Assembly (NCBI RefSeq): GCF_927904885.1 | Contig: NZ_CAKMNW010000078.1 | Location: forward strand, 22,281 to 86,280 | Length of the DNA stretch: 64,000 nt | Direction of reading: 5' to 3' | From: Candidatus Nitrotoga sp. M5 | GTDB taxonomy: Bacteria; Pseudomonadota; Gammaproteobacteria; Burkholderiales; Gallionellaceae | Shown: positions 38,099-46,498 of the stretch, piece after piece | Numbering within the stretch: position 1 is the stretch's first letter | How the letters are laid out: every line of letters starts with the position of its first letter | Translations under genes and position numbers: made by a program | The notes under the pieces: generated by a model | Told to the model about the DNA's origin: nothing | Databases searched by the model: none | Seen by the model: only the letters and a program-made list of their open reading frames with translations

Positions 38099-39070
38099 AT
38101 GTATCTCTTAGATAGAGGAATATTAAAACAAGGCGACATTATCCTTACTTGTTCGAATGAAAAGCCAAGTAAAATGATACAAAAATTAACTGGGACAGAA
38201 TATTCTCATGCTATTTTGTATGTTGGAGGCTCAAGCTACATTCATTCAGATCTAGCAGGAGTTCATTCTGGAAATACACAACGCTTGGTTATTGACAACC
38301 CTGGTTTTGTGAAGGTCGTTAGAGTTAACAATCAATCAGCTATAAATAAAGCGATTGAGTACGCTCGTTTACAAGTAGGCACATCATATTCTAAGTTAAG
38401 TGCTGCAAATGCAGGGGCTAAAATATTCTCAAAGCTTGATACAACAAGGCAATTTTGTTCTCGTTTAGTCGCAAAATCGTATGAATATGCAGGGGTTGAG
38501 TTAGTTTCAAATGCTGAAGCATGTTTGCCTCAAGAAATTGCAGATTCAAATTTTGTAAATGTTATTGAAAATTGTGTTTACTTAGCTAGAAAAGAAGAAA
38601 TAGAGTTTGCACTAAGTTTTGATCCGATTAAAAAGCAAAGTGAAATCACGAACTCAGTTTTAAAGTCTACTAGGAAATTAATAGGTAATAAAATACAGGC
38701 ACTATCAGATATTACGTCTCACTTAATTGAAGACCCTAAATTTGATAAAGAAATTACGGAAATATATCAACTTTCTGGTTATCTTGATATGTGGCGATAT
38801 GAAAAAGAAAAAAACCCATGGAGATATGATGTTAAATTATTCAGAGCGCTACCTTTAACAAAGTATGAGCTTGGTCAGTATGCTCATAAAGAAATAGAAA
38901 TAGCAGAAGGTCTCCTTGCTTTGTATAAGAACAATCTAGAGCAATACTTTTACATAAAAGAGCAGTATAAACTGAAATATGCAGAGCAGCAGTTCAATTT
39001 ATATGAGCAACTAGTAGAGAACGCACTTGATCATAAATTTACAGCAGAAGCAGTTATAAATGAAACCTAA
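38099..39070 (+). CDS. Cassette gene: permuted NlpC/P60 papain-like (YiiX/YebB-type) protein
   Basis: A 323-residue protein. The N-terminal ~165 residues fit the circularly permuted NlpC/P60 fold: 'LKQGDIILTC', then His in 'EYSHAILYVGGSSYIHSD', then Cys in 'RQFCSRLVAKSYEYAGVELV'. Such enzymes hydrolyse amide or ester bonds in peptidoglycan or lipids. The C-terminal ~155 residues are helical and charged, with no recognised family. The gene is markedly AT-rich compared with the operons before it. GGTGAG precedes the ATG; its stop codon lies inside the R'' core of the next attC, as is usual for cassettes. Confidence 0.82.
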   Translation: MYLLDRGILKQGDIILTCSNEKPSKMIQKLTGTEYSHAILYVGGSSYIHSDLAGVHSGNTQRLVIDNPGFVKVVRVNNQSAINKAIEYARLQVGTSYSKLSAANAGAKIFSKLDTTRQFCSRLVAKSYEYAGVELVSNAEACLPQEIADSNFVNVIENCVYLARKEEIEFALSFDPIKKQSEITNSVLKSTRKLIGNKIQALSDITSHLIEDPKFDKEITEIYQLSGYLDMWRYEKEKNPWRYDVKLFRALPLTKYELGQYAHKEIEIAEGLLALYKNNLEQYFYIKEQYKLKYAEQQFNLYEQLVENALDHKFTAEAVINET

Positions 39071-39135
39071 CAAATGCATAAACACGGACAATTTTCTACG
39101 CTGCGCTTCGCAAATTTCCGGTTATGCAAAGCGTT
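39065..39135 (+). repeat. attC site 2, left part (split by an IS)
   Basis: R'' ACCTAAC (39065-39071), L'' AAATGCATAA, and L' TTATGCAAAGC followed by CGTT, where the inserted IS begins. The missing R' continues after the IS as GTTAGAC at 40933-40939. Joined, the two parts give a well-paired attC of about 75 bp. Confidence 0.85.
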
Positions 39136-40932
39136 GACGCTGTAGAAAAATCCCAATTTACCCAAGAAATCCCCTTCACGATCTGCCATAATTTCACTGC
39201 GCGATAACACAGGTGGATGTGACATGGCACGGTTCAAACCGATACACAAAGGCTTAAAACTACTGCCGGTCGACTTTGACCGGCAAGTCATTCCGGGCAG
39301 TTTCGAATATGCGTTATGCCACCTTGTCGATCGCGAGCTTGATCTTTCCACCTTTCATGCACGCTACAAGAATGACGTCGAAGGCGCATCAGCCTTCGAC
39401 CCGGCAGTGCTCATCAAGATTATCCTGCTAGCCTACAGTCGCGGCATCATCCACAGCCGCAAAATAGAAGCGGCTTGCCGCGAGAACGTGCTGTTTATCG
39501 CCGTCTCGGGAGACAGCCAACCGCACTTCACCACACTCGCAGCCTTTGTCTCAAACATGGGCGATACCGTCGCCAAACTGTTTGCACAAGTCTTGCTCAT
39601 ATGCGACCGCCAAGGCTTGATCGGACGCGAAATGTTTGCCATCGATGGCGTCAAACTTCCCGCCAATGCCTGCAGCAAAGCGAAATCGGGCACCCGCGCC
39701 GATTATCAGCGCCAGCTCGACAGGATGGAACGTGCCACCACGCAGATGCTGGAGAAACACAAGAACGCCGATACCGCACCGACAGACGATGCGATCATCA
39801 AGCGCGAAGCCCGGAAACTGGAACGCCTGCAAACAGAAGCGCAGCAACTGCGCGACTTTCTCAAGCAGAATCCGGAAGATCGCAAGGGGAGCAAGGGCAG
39901 CATTCGCCTATCCAATCGCACCGACAATGAATCGGCCAAAATGGCCACCAGCAAAGGCGTAGTTCAAGGCTATACCGGCGTGGCGACCGTCGATGAAAAA
40001 ACTCAAATCATCGTCGACGCGCAAGCGCATGGCACGGGCTCCGAGCAAGCGCTGCTGCTGCCGGCGATCAAAGCGACTGCGACATTACGCAACGCCGACA
40101 CGGTGATCACCGCCGATGCCGGCTACCATTCAGCAGCCAATCTCAAAGCACTGGCCAAGGAACAGATTGAGGCCTATATACCCGACAACGGGTATCGCAA
40201 GCGGGATGAACGCTATGCCGATCAATACGTGCATGCGGCCAAGCCCGATCCGCTGTGGAACAAGACCGGACAAGCAAAACCCCTCAAATGCTTCAAGCCT
40301 GCCGATTTCCATTTGGCAGATGACCACTCGCACTGCGTTTGCCCCGCCGGAAAGCATCTGTATAGCAATGGATCGAATTGCACGATCAATGGATATGTGG
40401 CGCTGAAATTTAGTGGCGCCAAACAGGATTGCGTGCCGTGCGAGCGGCGTCAAGAATGTTTGCGCACACCCGAGAAAACCCAGACACGGCAAGTTGCTTT
40501 CTTTCAAGGCAAACGCAATGCCCGGGAAAATCATATCGAACTGATGAAGGTGAAGATCGATTCTGAAACGGGTAAAGAAATGATCACGCGCCGCTTTGCG
40601 ACGGTGGAGCCGGTGTTTGGCAACCTACGTGGCAACAAGCGGCTGCACCGCTTTACGCTACGCGGAAAAGCCAAGGTGGATGGGCAGTGGAAGTTGTACT
40701 GCACGATGCATAACATCGAGAAGCTGGCGAATCATGGTTATGCGAGATAAAGAGGCTGGAAGTAAAGTATTCTCGCCTCTATATCGCATGGATAGACTTG
40801 CCAGATCAGACAAGTTTCCAATGGAAATATTATCGGAAAACAGATAGCCGAAAATGAAGACAACCGTTTGGTTTGAAAAAATTCCACCCCAAACTGAAAC
40901 AGGGTTTCAGAATGAGGTTTTTCTACAGCGTC
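39136..40932. mobile_element. IS1182-family insertion sequence inserted in attC site 2
   Basis: Bounded by perfect 15-bp inverted repeats GACGCTGTAGAAAAA (39136-39150) and its complement (40918-40932), total 1797 bp, with one transposase gene. GTT stands on both sides (39133-39135 and 40933-40935), a probable short target duplication; a 4-bp CGTT with an end one base shorter is the alternative. The insertion point is the G-TT recombination site of the attC R' core. Confidence 0.88.
39224..40750 (+). CDS. IS1182-family DDE transposase
   Basis: A 508-residue transposase, intact. The N-terminal DUF772-type region ('RFKPIHKGLKLLPVDFDRQV', 'DPAVLIKIILLAYSRGIIHS') and the catalytic region ('MFAIDGVKLPANACSKAKSG', 'VITADAGYHSAANLKALAKE', 'RFATVEPVFGNLRGNKRLHR') match IS1182/IS1380-like elements; the DDE acidic residues are visible as D in 'AIDG', D in 'TADAGYHS' and E in 'VEPVFGN'. 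The central part has four cysteines ('HCVCPAG', 'DCVPCERRQEC'). Confidence 0.93.
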   Translation: MARFKPIHKGLKLLPVDFDRQVIPGSFEYALCHLVDRELDLSTFHARYKNDVEGASAFDPAVLIKIILLAYSRGIIHSRKIEAACRENVLFIAVSGDSQPHFTTLAAFVSNMGDTVAKLFAQVLLICDRQGLIGREMFAIDGVKLPANACSKAKSGTRADYQRQLDRMERATTQMLEKHKNADTAPTDDAIIKREARKLERLQTEAQQLRDFLKQNPEDRKGSKGSIRLSNRTDNESAKMATSKGVVQGYTGVATVDEKTQIIVDAQAHGTGSEQALLLPAIKATATLRNADTVITADAGYHSAANLKALAKEQIEAYIPDNGYRKRDERYADQYVHAAKPDPLWNKTGQAKPLKCFKPADFHLADDHSHCVCPAGKHLYSNGSNCTINGYVALKFSGAKQDCVPCERRQECLRTPEKTQTRQVAFFQGKRNARENHIELMKVKIDSETGKEMITRRFATVEPVFGNLRGNKRLHRFTLRGKAKVDGQWKLYCTMHNIEKLANHGYAR

Positions 40933-40939
40933 GTTAGAC
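40933..40939 (+). repeat. attC site 2, right part (R' core GTTAGAC)
   Basis: The R' core that completes the attC interrupted by the IS1182-like element. It directly precedes the next cassette. Confidence 0.8.
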
Positions 40940-40958
40940 GGCAAAGGAGCACAATCAG

Positions 40959-41339
40959 GTGTCTAAGTATGGTACTGCTGCAATTCAAGCCGCAAACCTA
41001 GCAAGGAAGGGTGTCCAGCCACGATCCGCATGGGGACAAGCAGTTTCTGCCCAGTTTCTTTCCCAAAAGTCGAGCCAAGACAAAGGGTGCCCACGAGATA
41101 CTTTCTTGAGCCTAGCTGAGGAAGGCTATATACGCGGCGTGGGGCCCGGGAAATACACTCGATCCAAAAAAAACCGGTCATACGCTATGAAGGCGATCGA
41201 AATACTAAAATCAGAACCATCGATAGTTGAGCGCCCACTTGAACTTTGGAACCTGATTCTCCAAGGAGAGGTGAAAACTCATAACGAACAAATGTATGTC
41301 ATCGCTTCGCTTTGGAGAAATGGTGATATCACCACATGA
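40959..41339 (+). CDS. Cassette gene: small hypothetical protein
   Basis: A 126-residue protein starting at GTG 40959, with AAGGAG at 40943-40948. It has no signal peptide or membrane segment, is basic in its first half ('GVGPGKYTRSKKNRSYAMKA') and resembles small proteins often carried on integron cassettes (I think of the DUF6979 group, not verified). Function unknown. The stop is followed by about 65 bp and attC site 3. Confidence 0.75.
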   Translation: MSKYGTAAIQAANLARKGVQPRSAWGQAVSAQFLSQKSSQDKGCPRDTFLSLAEEGYIRGVGPGKYTRSKKNRSYAMKAIEILKSEPSIVERPLELWNLILQGEVKTHNEQMYVIASLWRNGDITT

Positions 41340-41403
41340 GTAACCCGATGGAAAAGAATTTTCAGCGATTTCTGCGCCGAGGTCTGCAGGATCACCAGCC
41401 GCC

Positions 41404-41502
41404 GTCTAACGTGTTATTGAAGCTGACGCATTGCCAACCAGCTCGATTTGGCTACGCCAAAGCCTCCCTTTCTGGCAAGCGCAGCTTAATATTGTGTTGA
41501 AC
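41404..41502 (+). repeat. attC site 3
   Basis: R'' GTCTAAC (41404-41410) and R' GTTGAAC (41496-41502); inner arms GAAGCTGACGC / GCGCAGCTTAA pair well. 99 bp. Confidence 0.82.
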
Positions 41503-41594
41503 TAAACAGCTACGCAGTGGTACTCCGATCCCATCGCAACCTGCTTCACCCTTCTGATTTATCTTGCTGCACATAACGAAGAAATCTTCGATCC

Positions 41595-42440
41595 TTGATC
41601 GCGGGGGATGTCCCCGATCAGATCAAGGAGACGAAAATGAAGACATTACGTGAGCAGATGAATGATGCAATGATCTTGCGTGGGTTTGCGGCGCGCACAC
41701 AAGAATCTTACTTAGCGGCGGTACGCGCACTCGCGAAGCATTACCGTCGCTCACCGGACACACTGTCGCCGCAAGAGGTCGAGGCCTACCACTTACACCT
41801 GATCGTCGAGCGCAAGCTCGCTTATTCCAGCGTAAACCAGTCGGCCAGTGCCTGTCGTTTTCTGTTCGACAAGGTGTTACGTCGGCCACAAGCCCGATTC
41901 GATATCCCGATGGCGAAGGTACCCAAGTCCCTCCCATGCGTATTATCGCGGAACGAAGTAAGCTGCCTGCTCGCTGCGGCTCCCAACCCGCGCGCCCGCG
42001 CCTTACTCATGTTGACATACGCCGCTGGGCTGCGCGTTACCGAGGTATGTTCGCTGCAAATGGCGGATATTGAGAGTGACCCGGATCGGATGTGTATCAA
42101 GGTGCGTGGTGGCAAGGGTGGCAAGGATCGTTATACCCTGCTTTCCCCCGTCTTACTGCAAACCCTGCGCGATTACTGGCGCTCGTATCACCCGCACACA
42201 TGGCTATTCCCGAACATGACCGGCACTGGGCCGATCTGCACTACCATGGCGCAACGCATGTATTACGCTGCGCGCGACCGCGCCAAACTCAGACACCAAG
42301 GCGGCATCCACACTCTACTACATTGCTTCGCCACACACCTGCTTGAGTCCGGTGTAGACATCCACACCATTCAGCGACTACTGGGGCATGGCCATGTCTC
42401 GACCACCATGCGTTATTTCATCTTGCGCAAAGCAAGCTGA
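41595..42440 (+). CDS. Tyrosine recombinase of the IS91-like element, catalytic Arg replaced
   Basis: A site-specific recombinase/phage integrase family protein; the ATG at 41638 ('MKTLREQMNDAMILRGFAAR') is the likely start, giving ~267 residues. SAM-like N-terminal domain ('TQESYLAAVRALAKHYRRSP') and catalytic domain ('AAGLRVTEVCSLQMADIE', 'RGGKGGKDRYTLLS', 'LLGHGHVSTTMRYF') are present, but the HxxR box reads 'HTLLHCFATHLL' with Leu where Arg is expected. The enzyme is therefore probably inactive. Confidence 0.85.
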   Translation: MIAGDVPDQIKETKMKTLREQMNDAMILRGFAARTQESYLAAVRALAKHYRRSPDTLSPQEVEAYHLHLIVERKLAYSSVNQSASACRFLFDKVLRRPQARFDIPMAKVPKSLPCVLSRNEVSCLLAAAPNPRARALLMLTYAAGLRVTEVCSLQMADIESDPDRMCIKVRGGKGGKDRYTLLSPVLLQTLRDYWRSYHPHTWLFPNMTGTGPICTTMAQRMYYAARDRAKLRHQGGIHTLLHCFATHLLESGVDIHTIQRLLGHGHVSTTMRYFILRKAS

Positions 42441-43658
42441 CCGGCACCACTTCGCCGCTGGAGTGACTCGACACCGTCCTACGCTAGTCGTCGTGTCCCA
42501 CGGTGTGGGCTTGGCCGACATCTTACGCAAACACGGCCAATCTTATCTTGATACTCATGCACTGTCTGTTGTCCAAGACAAGGCGTGGCGAGCTATCGTC
42601 GCCTATCGTACCCAATCTCTGGGTGGACATATCGAGTGCTGCGACTGCTGCGGCACATTGCGCTACCGCTACCATTCATGCCGCAACCGCCACTGCCCGC
42701 AATGCCAGACACGCACCAAAGAAGCGTGGCTCGCGGCACGGAGACGGGAGTTGTTGCCGGTGCCGTATTTCCATTTGGTATTCACCTTGCCTCACGCCCT
42801 CAACGGACTGGCAGGGTGCGATGCACGCACGCTATACAAGCTATTGTTTGGTGCGGTGGCAGACACGCTGAATGCATTCGCCACCAATCCGCGCTGGCTG
42901 GGTGGTACGACCAGTTTTACGCTGGTGTTACATACTTGGAAGCAAGACTTGGGTAGACATATCCATATCCACGCTTTAGTAGCAGGCGGAGCGTTGACTA
43001 TGGAGGGCAAGTGGGTAAGCGCGAAGCACGGCTTCCTGTTCCCAGTGAAGGCGTTGTCTGTTGTTTACCGGGGCAAGTTCATGGACGCGCTTGATGCGGT
43101 GCACAAGACGGGCAGCTTGCGCTACGATGCGGCGCGAGACGATGCATCATGGCACACACTTTTGCCGCTTTGCACCGCCACGACTGGGTGGTGTATGCCA
43201 AGCAACCGCTGGGCGGTCCGGCGCAAGTGCTGGAATATCTCGGGCGCTATACGCATCGGGTGGCGATTTCAAACGAGCGCATCCTCGGCATGAATGGGAA
43301 TCATGTGCGCTTCAAAATGCGCGATTCGATCAACGGCAATCGCAAGAAAGTGATGCGTCTGGAAGCGGGCGAGTTCATCGGGCGTTTCATGCAACACATG
43401 TTGCCCAGTGGTTTCAAGCGTATCCGCCACTACGGCTTGCTTGGCCCCGCGCACAAAGCCGCCAACCTGGCCGCCGCGCGCGAAGCGCTCAATGTGCCCA
43501 TGCCCGACCCAGTCGTGGTGGAATCGGTGGAAACGTTCATGCTGCGGGTGGCGGGCATCGAGTGGCTGAACTGTCCGCACTGTGGCGAAGGCGTATTTCG
43601 GGTAGCGCAGGCGATCCCCCCGCACATACCCCGCGCGCCGCCTCGAAAGCTGCCATGA
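42388..43658 (+). pseudogene. IS91-family transposase, frameshifted
   Basis: The first part (to about 43150) carries the N-terminal zinc-binding region ('HIECCDCCGTLRYRYHSCRN', 'RHCPQCQ') and 'PYFHLVFTLPHALN', with the HUH motif 'HIHIHALVAGG'. The remainder continues in another frame from about 43149 ('HRHDWVVYAKQPLGGPAQVL', 'YLGRYTHRVAISNERI', 'FIGRFMQHMLPSGFKRIRHY'). One frameshift near 43150-43165 separates them. The product would be truncated before its Tyr region. Confidence 0.88.
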
Positions 43659-43909
43659 AGTTTCTCTATTTTTTATTGCGCCGTCCCGGCAATCGTGTGT
43701 TTGCACCTGCCGTGGATGCACTCGCCCATATGGCAGGAACGGCATTAGCTCATATCATTTGTTGCGGCATTCAGGCAGCAATGAGCGCAGAAAGTTTGCG
43801 CTGGAGCATCCGTTTATTCCTCACTCACTGGCGTACCCCACGATCATGCAGTTGACGACCTGCCGCAAAACCTTACAATCCCCATAGGTTCCGCTCTCCG
43901 TAAGGTTCA

Positions 43910-43994
43910 GTTCAACAAGGTTTATCTGCCGCCAACATGGGATGCGGGTTAAACGCGTTTGGGTGGGGCGGCAGATAAACGCTATTCGTTAGCT
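43910..43994 (+). repeat. attC site 4
   Basis: R'' GTTCAAC (43910-43916) and R' GTTAGCT (43988-43994, one mismatch to GTTRRRY). The arms GTTTATCTGCCGCC / GGCGGCAGATAAAC are perfectly complementary over 14 bp. 85 bp. Confidence 0.83.
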
Positions 43995-44020
43995 GCAAAT
44001 AGTCCAAGGGTGAGTGCCAA

Positions 44021-45127
44021 ATGGCAAGATATTATGGAAGGCGTTGGAGCGGTAGAGACTGGGGAGCATACCATGTAAGCCAGCGCCAGAAATTGACCAA
44101 TATGTTTGCAGGAATTGATAAGGATATCCAGAAAATATTCTTTGGATTAAACGCTCAATCACTAGATACGTTATTTAAGAAGTACGGGCAGCTTCACGGT
44201 AAAAATGCCGAAAAATATGCTCGTAAGACTTTTCCTAATTGGAAAAGTGGGAAAACAACATTAAGCGGACAAACAGCAGAGAGGCTTTTAAATCTAATTC
44301 CGCCATATCTACCACAGAGCATTAAATATGAATTGATAAAGAAACTGCGGAAACATTATTTAAATACACAAACAAGGCATATAACCACAACCCACGAGAA
44401 TTGGAAAAATGATGTAATACCAGCAGTTAATGACTTGATTAAAGTATCAAGTGATTTTAAGCTGCCTGAGTCATTGATACAGAGAGTGGCCTGGTTGGCT
44501 AACGGTGATGTCGATGCCGCCAATAAAATATTAGCATCGCTGGAACTTGAAGAGGCAAAAGTAAGGGCCAATTATCTAGCGGTTGAGTTTAAAAGAATTC
44601 AGTCTCTTGTAGATCACATGCCACATACGCAGAGTATTCGACACTCAATTGAATTGCCGCAAGGCAATATTAATGTGGTCATAGAACAAGAGAAACCAAC
44701 CCTTATGCAAAGCATTTTCGGAGGTGGCAAAGTGAAAAACATAGGTAAAGAATTAGTTCCAAAAGAGGAGCTTCAAACGGCACTTGTTCAACAACAGAAT
44801 AGGGGAAGCTTGCTGAATCTCACCTTGGATGAATTAACTAACGAACAAAAGCAGCAGTTAACACAAAATGTACTTGATGCTCGTCTTGATTTGGATGTTT
44901 CTCAGGCAAAAGCAGATCAAAGGTTTGGAAATAGCACTAGGGATATGGGGAATACAATACAAGCTGTAAACTCGTTGGAGCAATCAAGCAAAAGCGATTA
45001 CGATGTGAAATCGTTTTTTAAAACTGCTAGCGGAACAACAGACATCCATGTCAAGAAGAACAACAATACGGTAATCATAATTGTTGCGATTGTAATAGGT
45101 ATTATTGTGCTAGCAATGATGAAATAA
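44021..45127 (+). CDS. Cassette gene: hypothetical protein with C-terminal membrane anchor
   Basis: A 368-residue protein of unknown family. The start 'MARYYGRRWSGRDWGAYHVS' is Arg/Tyr/Trp-rich; the middle is helical and charged. A single C-terminal transmembrane helix ('VIIIVAIVIGIIVLAMMK') suggests a tail-anchored protein. The next gene begins one base after the stop, so the two form a bicistronic cassette. AT-rich relative to the core genome. Function unknown; a defence or stress role is possible from cassette context. Confidence 0.8.
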   Translation: MARYYGRRWSGRDWGAYHVSQRQKLTNMFAGIDKDIQKIFFGLNAQSLDTLFKKYGQLHGKNAEKYARKTFPNWKSGKTTLSGQTAERLLNLIPPYLPQSIKYELIKKLRKHYLNTQTRHITTTHENWKNDVIPAVNDLIKVSSDFKLPESLIQRVAWLANGDVDAANKILASLELEEAKVRANYLAVEFKRIQSLVDHMPHTQSIRHSIELPQGNINVVIEQEKPTLMQSIFGGGKVKNIGKELVPKEELQTALVQQQNRGSLLNLTLDELTNEQKQQLTQNVLDARLDLDVSQAKADQRFGNSTRDMGNTIQAVNSLEQSSKSDYDVKSFFKTASGTTDIHVKKNNNTVIIIVAIVIGIIVLAMMK

Positions 45128-45128
45128 C

Positions 45129-45662
45129 GTGGATATTGAGATCAAACAAAAACGACCAATATCATTTGGTATAAAAGTAGCTATTGCAGTAATCATTGCG
45201 TCTATTATTTTGGGAGGTCTATTGCGATTTATAGGCAAAGACACTTCTGATCCAAACGGAACTAATACTGACAATCAAATAAATCTCGGCATATCCAACA
45301 GTATGCTAGTGCCAACAATAAGATTGTCTTTAAATGCAGATGCGCCTGAAAAAGATTGGACTGCTGCATTGGCCAAAAAAATAAACGGCCAATCAGAAGT
45401 ACAGGTAGATCGAGGTCGGGTAGATGTAATGACGGATTCCTATGCGATAGAAATCGATTTCTTAAAAAAATGGCACGAAGGCCTCGGACAAGCAATTCAT
45501 TATGGAGATGACTCAATCCGTATTGGAGTTCTAGCGCTGATAGATGAAAATAATGCACCACCAGATTTGGAGCACTTGAACTTACTTAAGAAAATTGAGC
45601 GTTTGTGCATCAAAGCAGGTGTTAAATTAGTTCTATTGGTGCCTGCTAATGAAAGCAGCTAA
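45129..45662 (+). CDS. Cassette gene: membrane-anchored protein with a PD-(D/E)XK nuclease-like pattern
   Basis: A 177-residue protein starting at GTG 45129, one base after the previous stop. An N-terminal transmembrane helix ('SFGIKVAIAVIIASIILGGL') is followed by a ~100-residue domain with 'QSEVQVDRGRVDVMTDSYAI' and then 'EIDFLKKWHEGLGQAIHYGD'. The order E...D-(x)-E-x-D...K-W...Q-x-x-x-Y resembles PD-(D/E)XK nuclease folds of the RecB/QxxxY type. This is pattern recognition only. Its stop codon abuts the split attC site 5. Confidence 0.78.
   Translation: MDIEIKQKRPISFGIKVAIAVIIASIILGGLLRFIGKDTSDPNGTNTDNQINLGISNSMLVPTIRLSLNADAPEKDWTAALAKKINGQSEVQVDRGRVDVMTDSYAIEIDFLKKWHEGLGQAIHYGDDSIRIGVLALIDENNAPPDLEHLNLLKKIERLCIKAGVKLVLLVPANESS
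45657..45661 (+). repeat. attC site 5, left part (split by a group II intron)
   Basis: AGCTA (45657-45661) joins to ACAAAGCGCTG after the intron to restore R'' AGCTAAC. Confidence 0.7.
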
Positions 45663-46363
45663 TCGGGTAGCCGGAGGTCTCTAACCTCCAGCCCCCACAC
45701 CACCCTGCATGCGGATCCGCACAGGGCGGTTCCCAAGAGTTTTAAAATAAGTTGGCCGATTAGCTCCAACTCACCCCAATGCTGGTTACTGTTGCCAGCG
45801 CCAATATCCCTAAACCCGGTCGGGCATGAAATAATTGAGCTGAAACAGGCTCCTCATCGCTCTTTAGGTTCAGGCCTTCACCGTGTCCCAACCATTACGA
45901 TGGGCATTTGGCTACTATGCCGTCTGCTGACTTCTGCTTAATCACTGCACCAGTTACCCAGCACAGCGCTATCGGTTTCCATCTGGTTCGCTCTCTTTAG
46001 TTGATGGAAACTAAAGAGCCAAGACACGTTTAAACCTGAGCCTCATTGGTTAATAACCGATTGCTTGTCAAGCAGATCTCCCCAGATAAGAACATAAACT
46101 TTCCCTGCGCAACTGCATCATTTACGGTGGCCGTCAGATCACATGGCTTCGTCGTCTTGTGCCAACTCGCCTCCAGCCTACGCCTCATATGATGTTCTTG
46201 TTCATCAGCTCGCAGTTTTGCTAGCGGCTTCCTTCAAACCAAACCTCGCGGTCAAGCCCTTGCCATTCGCTAGTAGTGATAGTCTAATAACAACATGATT
46301 TTCGACGGTGATCTTCCTACAGGGGACTTACACCCCATTAGTTCATGCCCATGCTGGGCGTAC
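45662..46363 (-). mobile_element. ORF-less group IIC-like intron inserted in attC site 5
   Basis: On the minus strand the segment starts GTACGCCCAGCATGGGC (5' end at 46363), continues with the GGGGTGTAAGTCCCCTGT block, and ends CTACCCGAT at 45662. A domain V-like hairpin (complement of 45699-45731, CCGCCCTGTGCGG / CCGCATGCAGGGTGG) and a domain VI-like hairpin (about 45665-45690) precede the 3' end. 702 nt with no reverse transcriptase gene. Excision would restore AGCTA-ACAAAGCG, a correct attC R'' region; group IIC-attC introns are known to target attC in this way. Confidence 0.82.
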
Positions 46364-46430
46364 ACAAAGCGCTGTTGTCGGACTGGTTTTCCGCTGCGCT
46401 CCAAACCAGCCGCAAAGCGCGGCGTTAGGC
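46364..46430 (+). repeat. attC site 5, right part
   Basis: Begins ACAAAGCGCTG, contains an inner GACTGGTTTT / AAACCAG hairpin, and ends with L' CGCAAAGCGC and R' GTTAGGC (46424-46430). Confidence 0.8.
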
Positions 46431-46498
46431 ATGCAAGTGCTGACAAATATTTTACAGATCACGAAAGAAAATATAACAATCAGGCAAAGGAGTTATTT

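Larger units (their letters stand above)
41503..43905. mobile_element. IS91-like element with tyrosine recombinase, degenerate
   Basis: About 2.4 kb between attC 3 and attC 4, encoding a tyrosine recombinase followed by an overlapping IS91-type HUH transposase, the layout of a known IS91 subgroup. Exact ends are not determined; IS91-like elements lack terminal inverted repeats and move by rolling-circle transposition. Both genes carry damaging changes. Confidence 0.72.

Noticed and set aside
42503..42956. Alternative frames overlapping the IS91 transposase
   Set aside because: They are low-complexity shadows of the real transposase frame, which carries the zinc-binding and HUH motifs.
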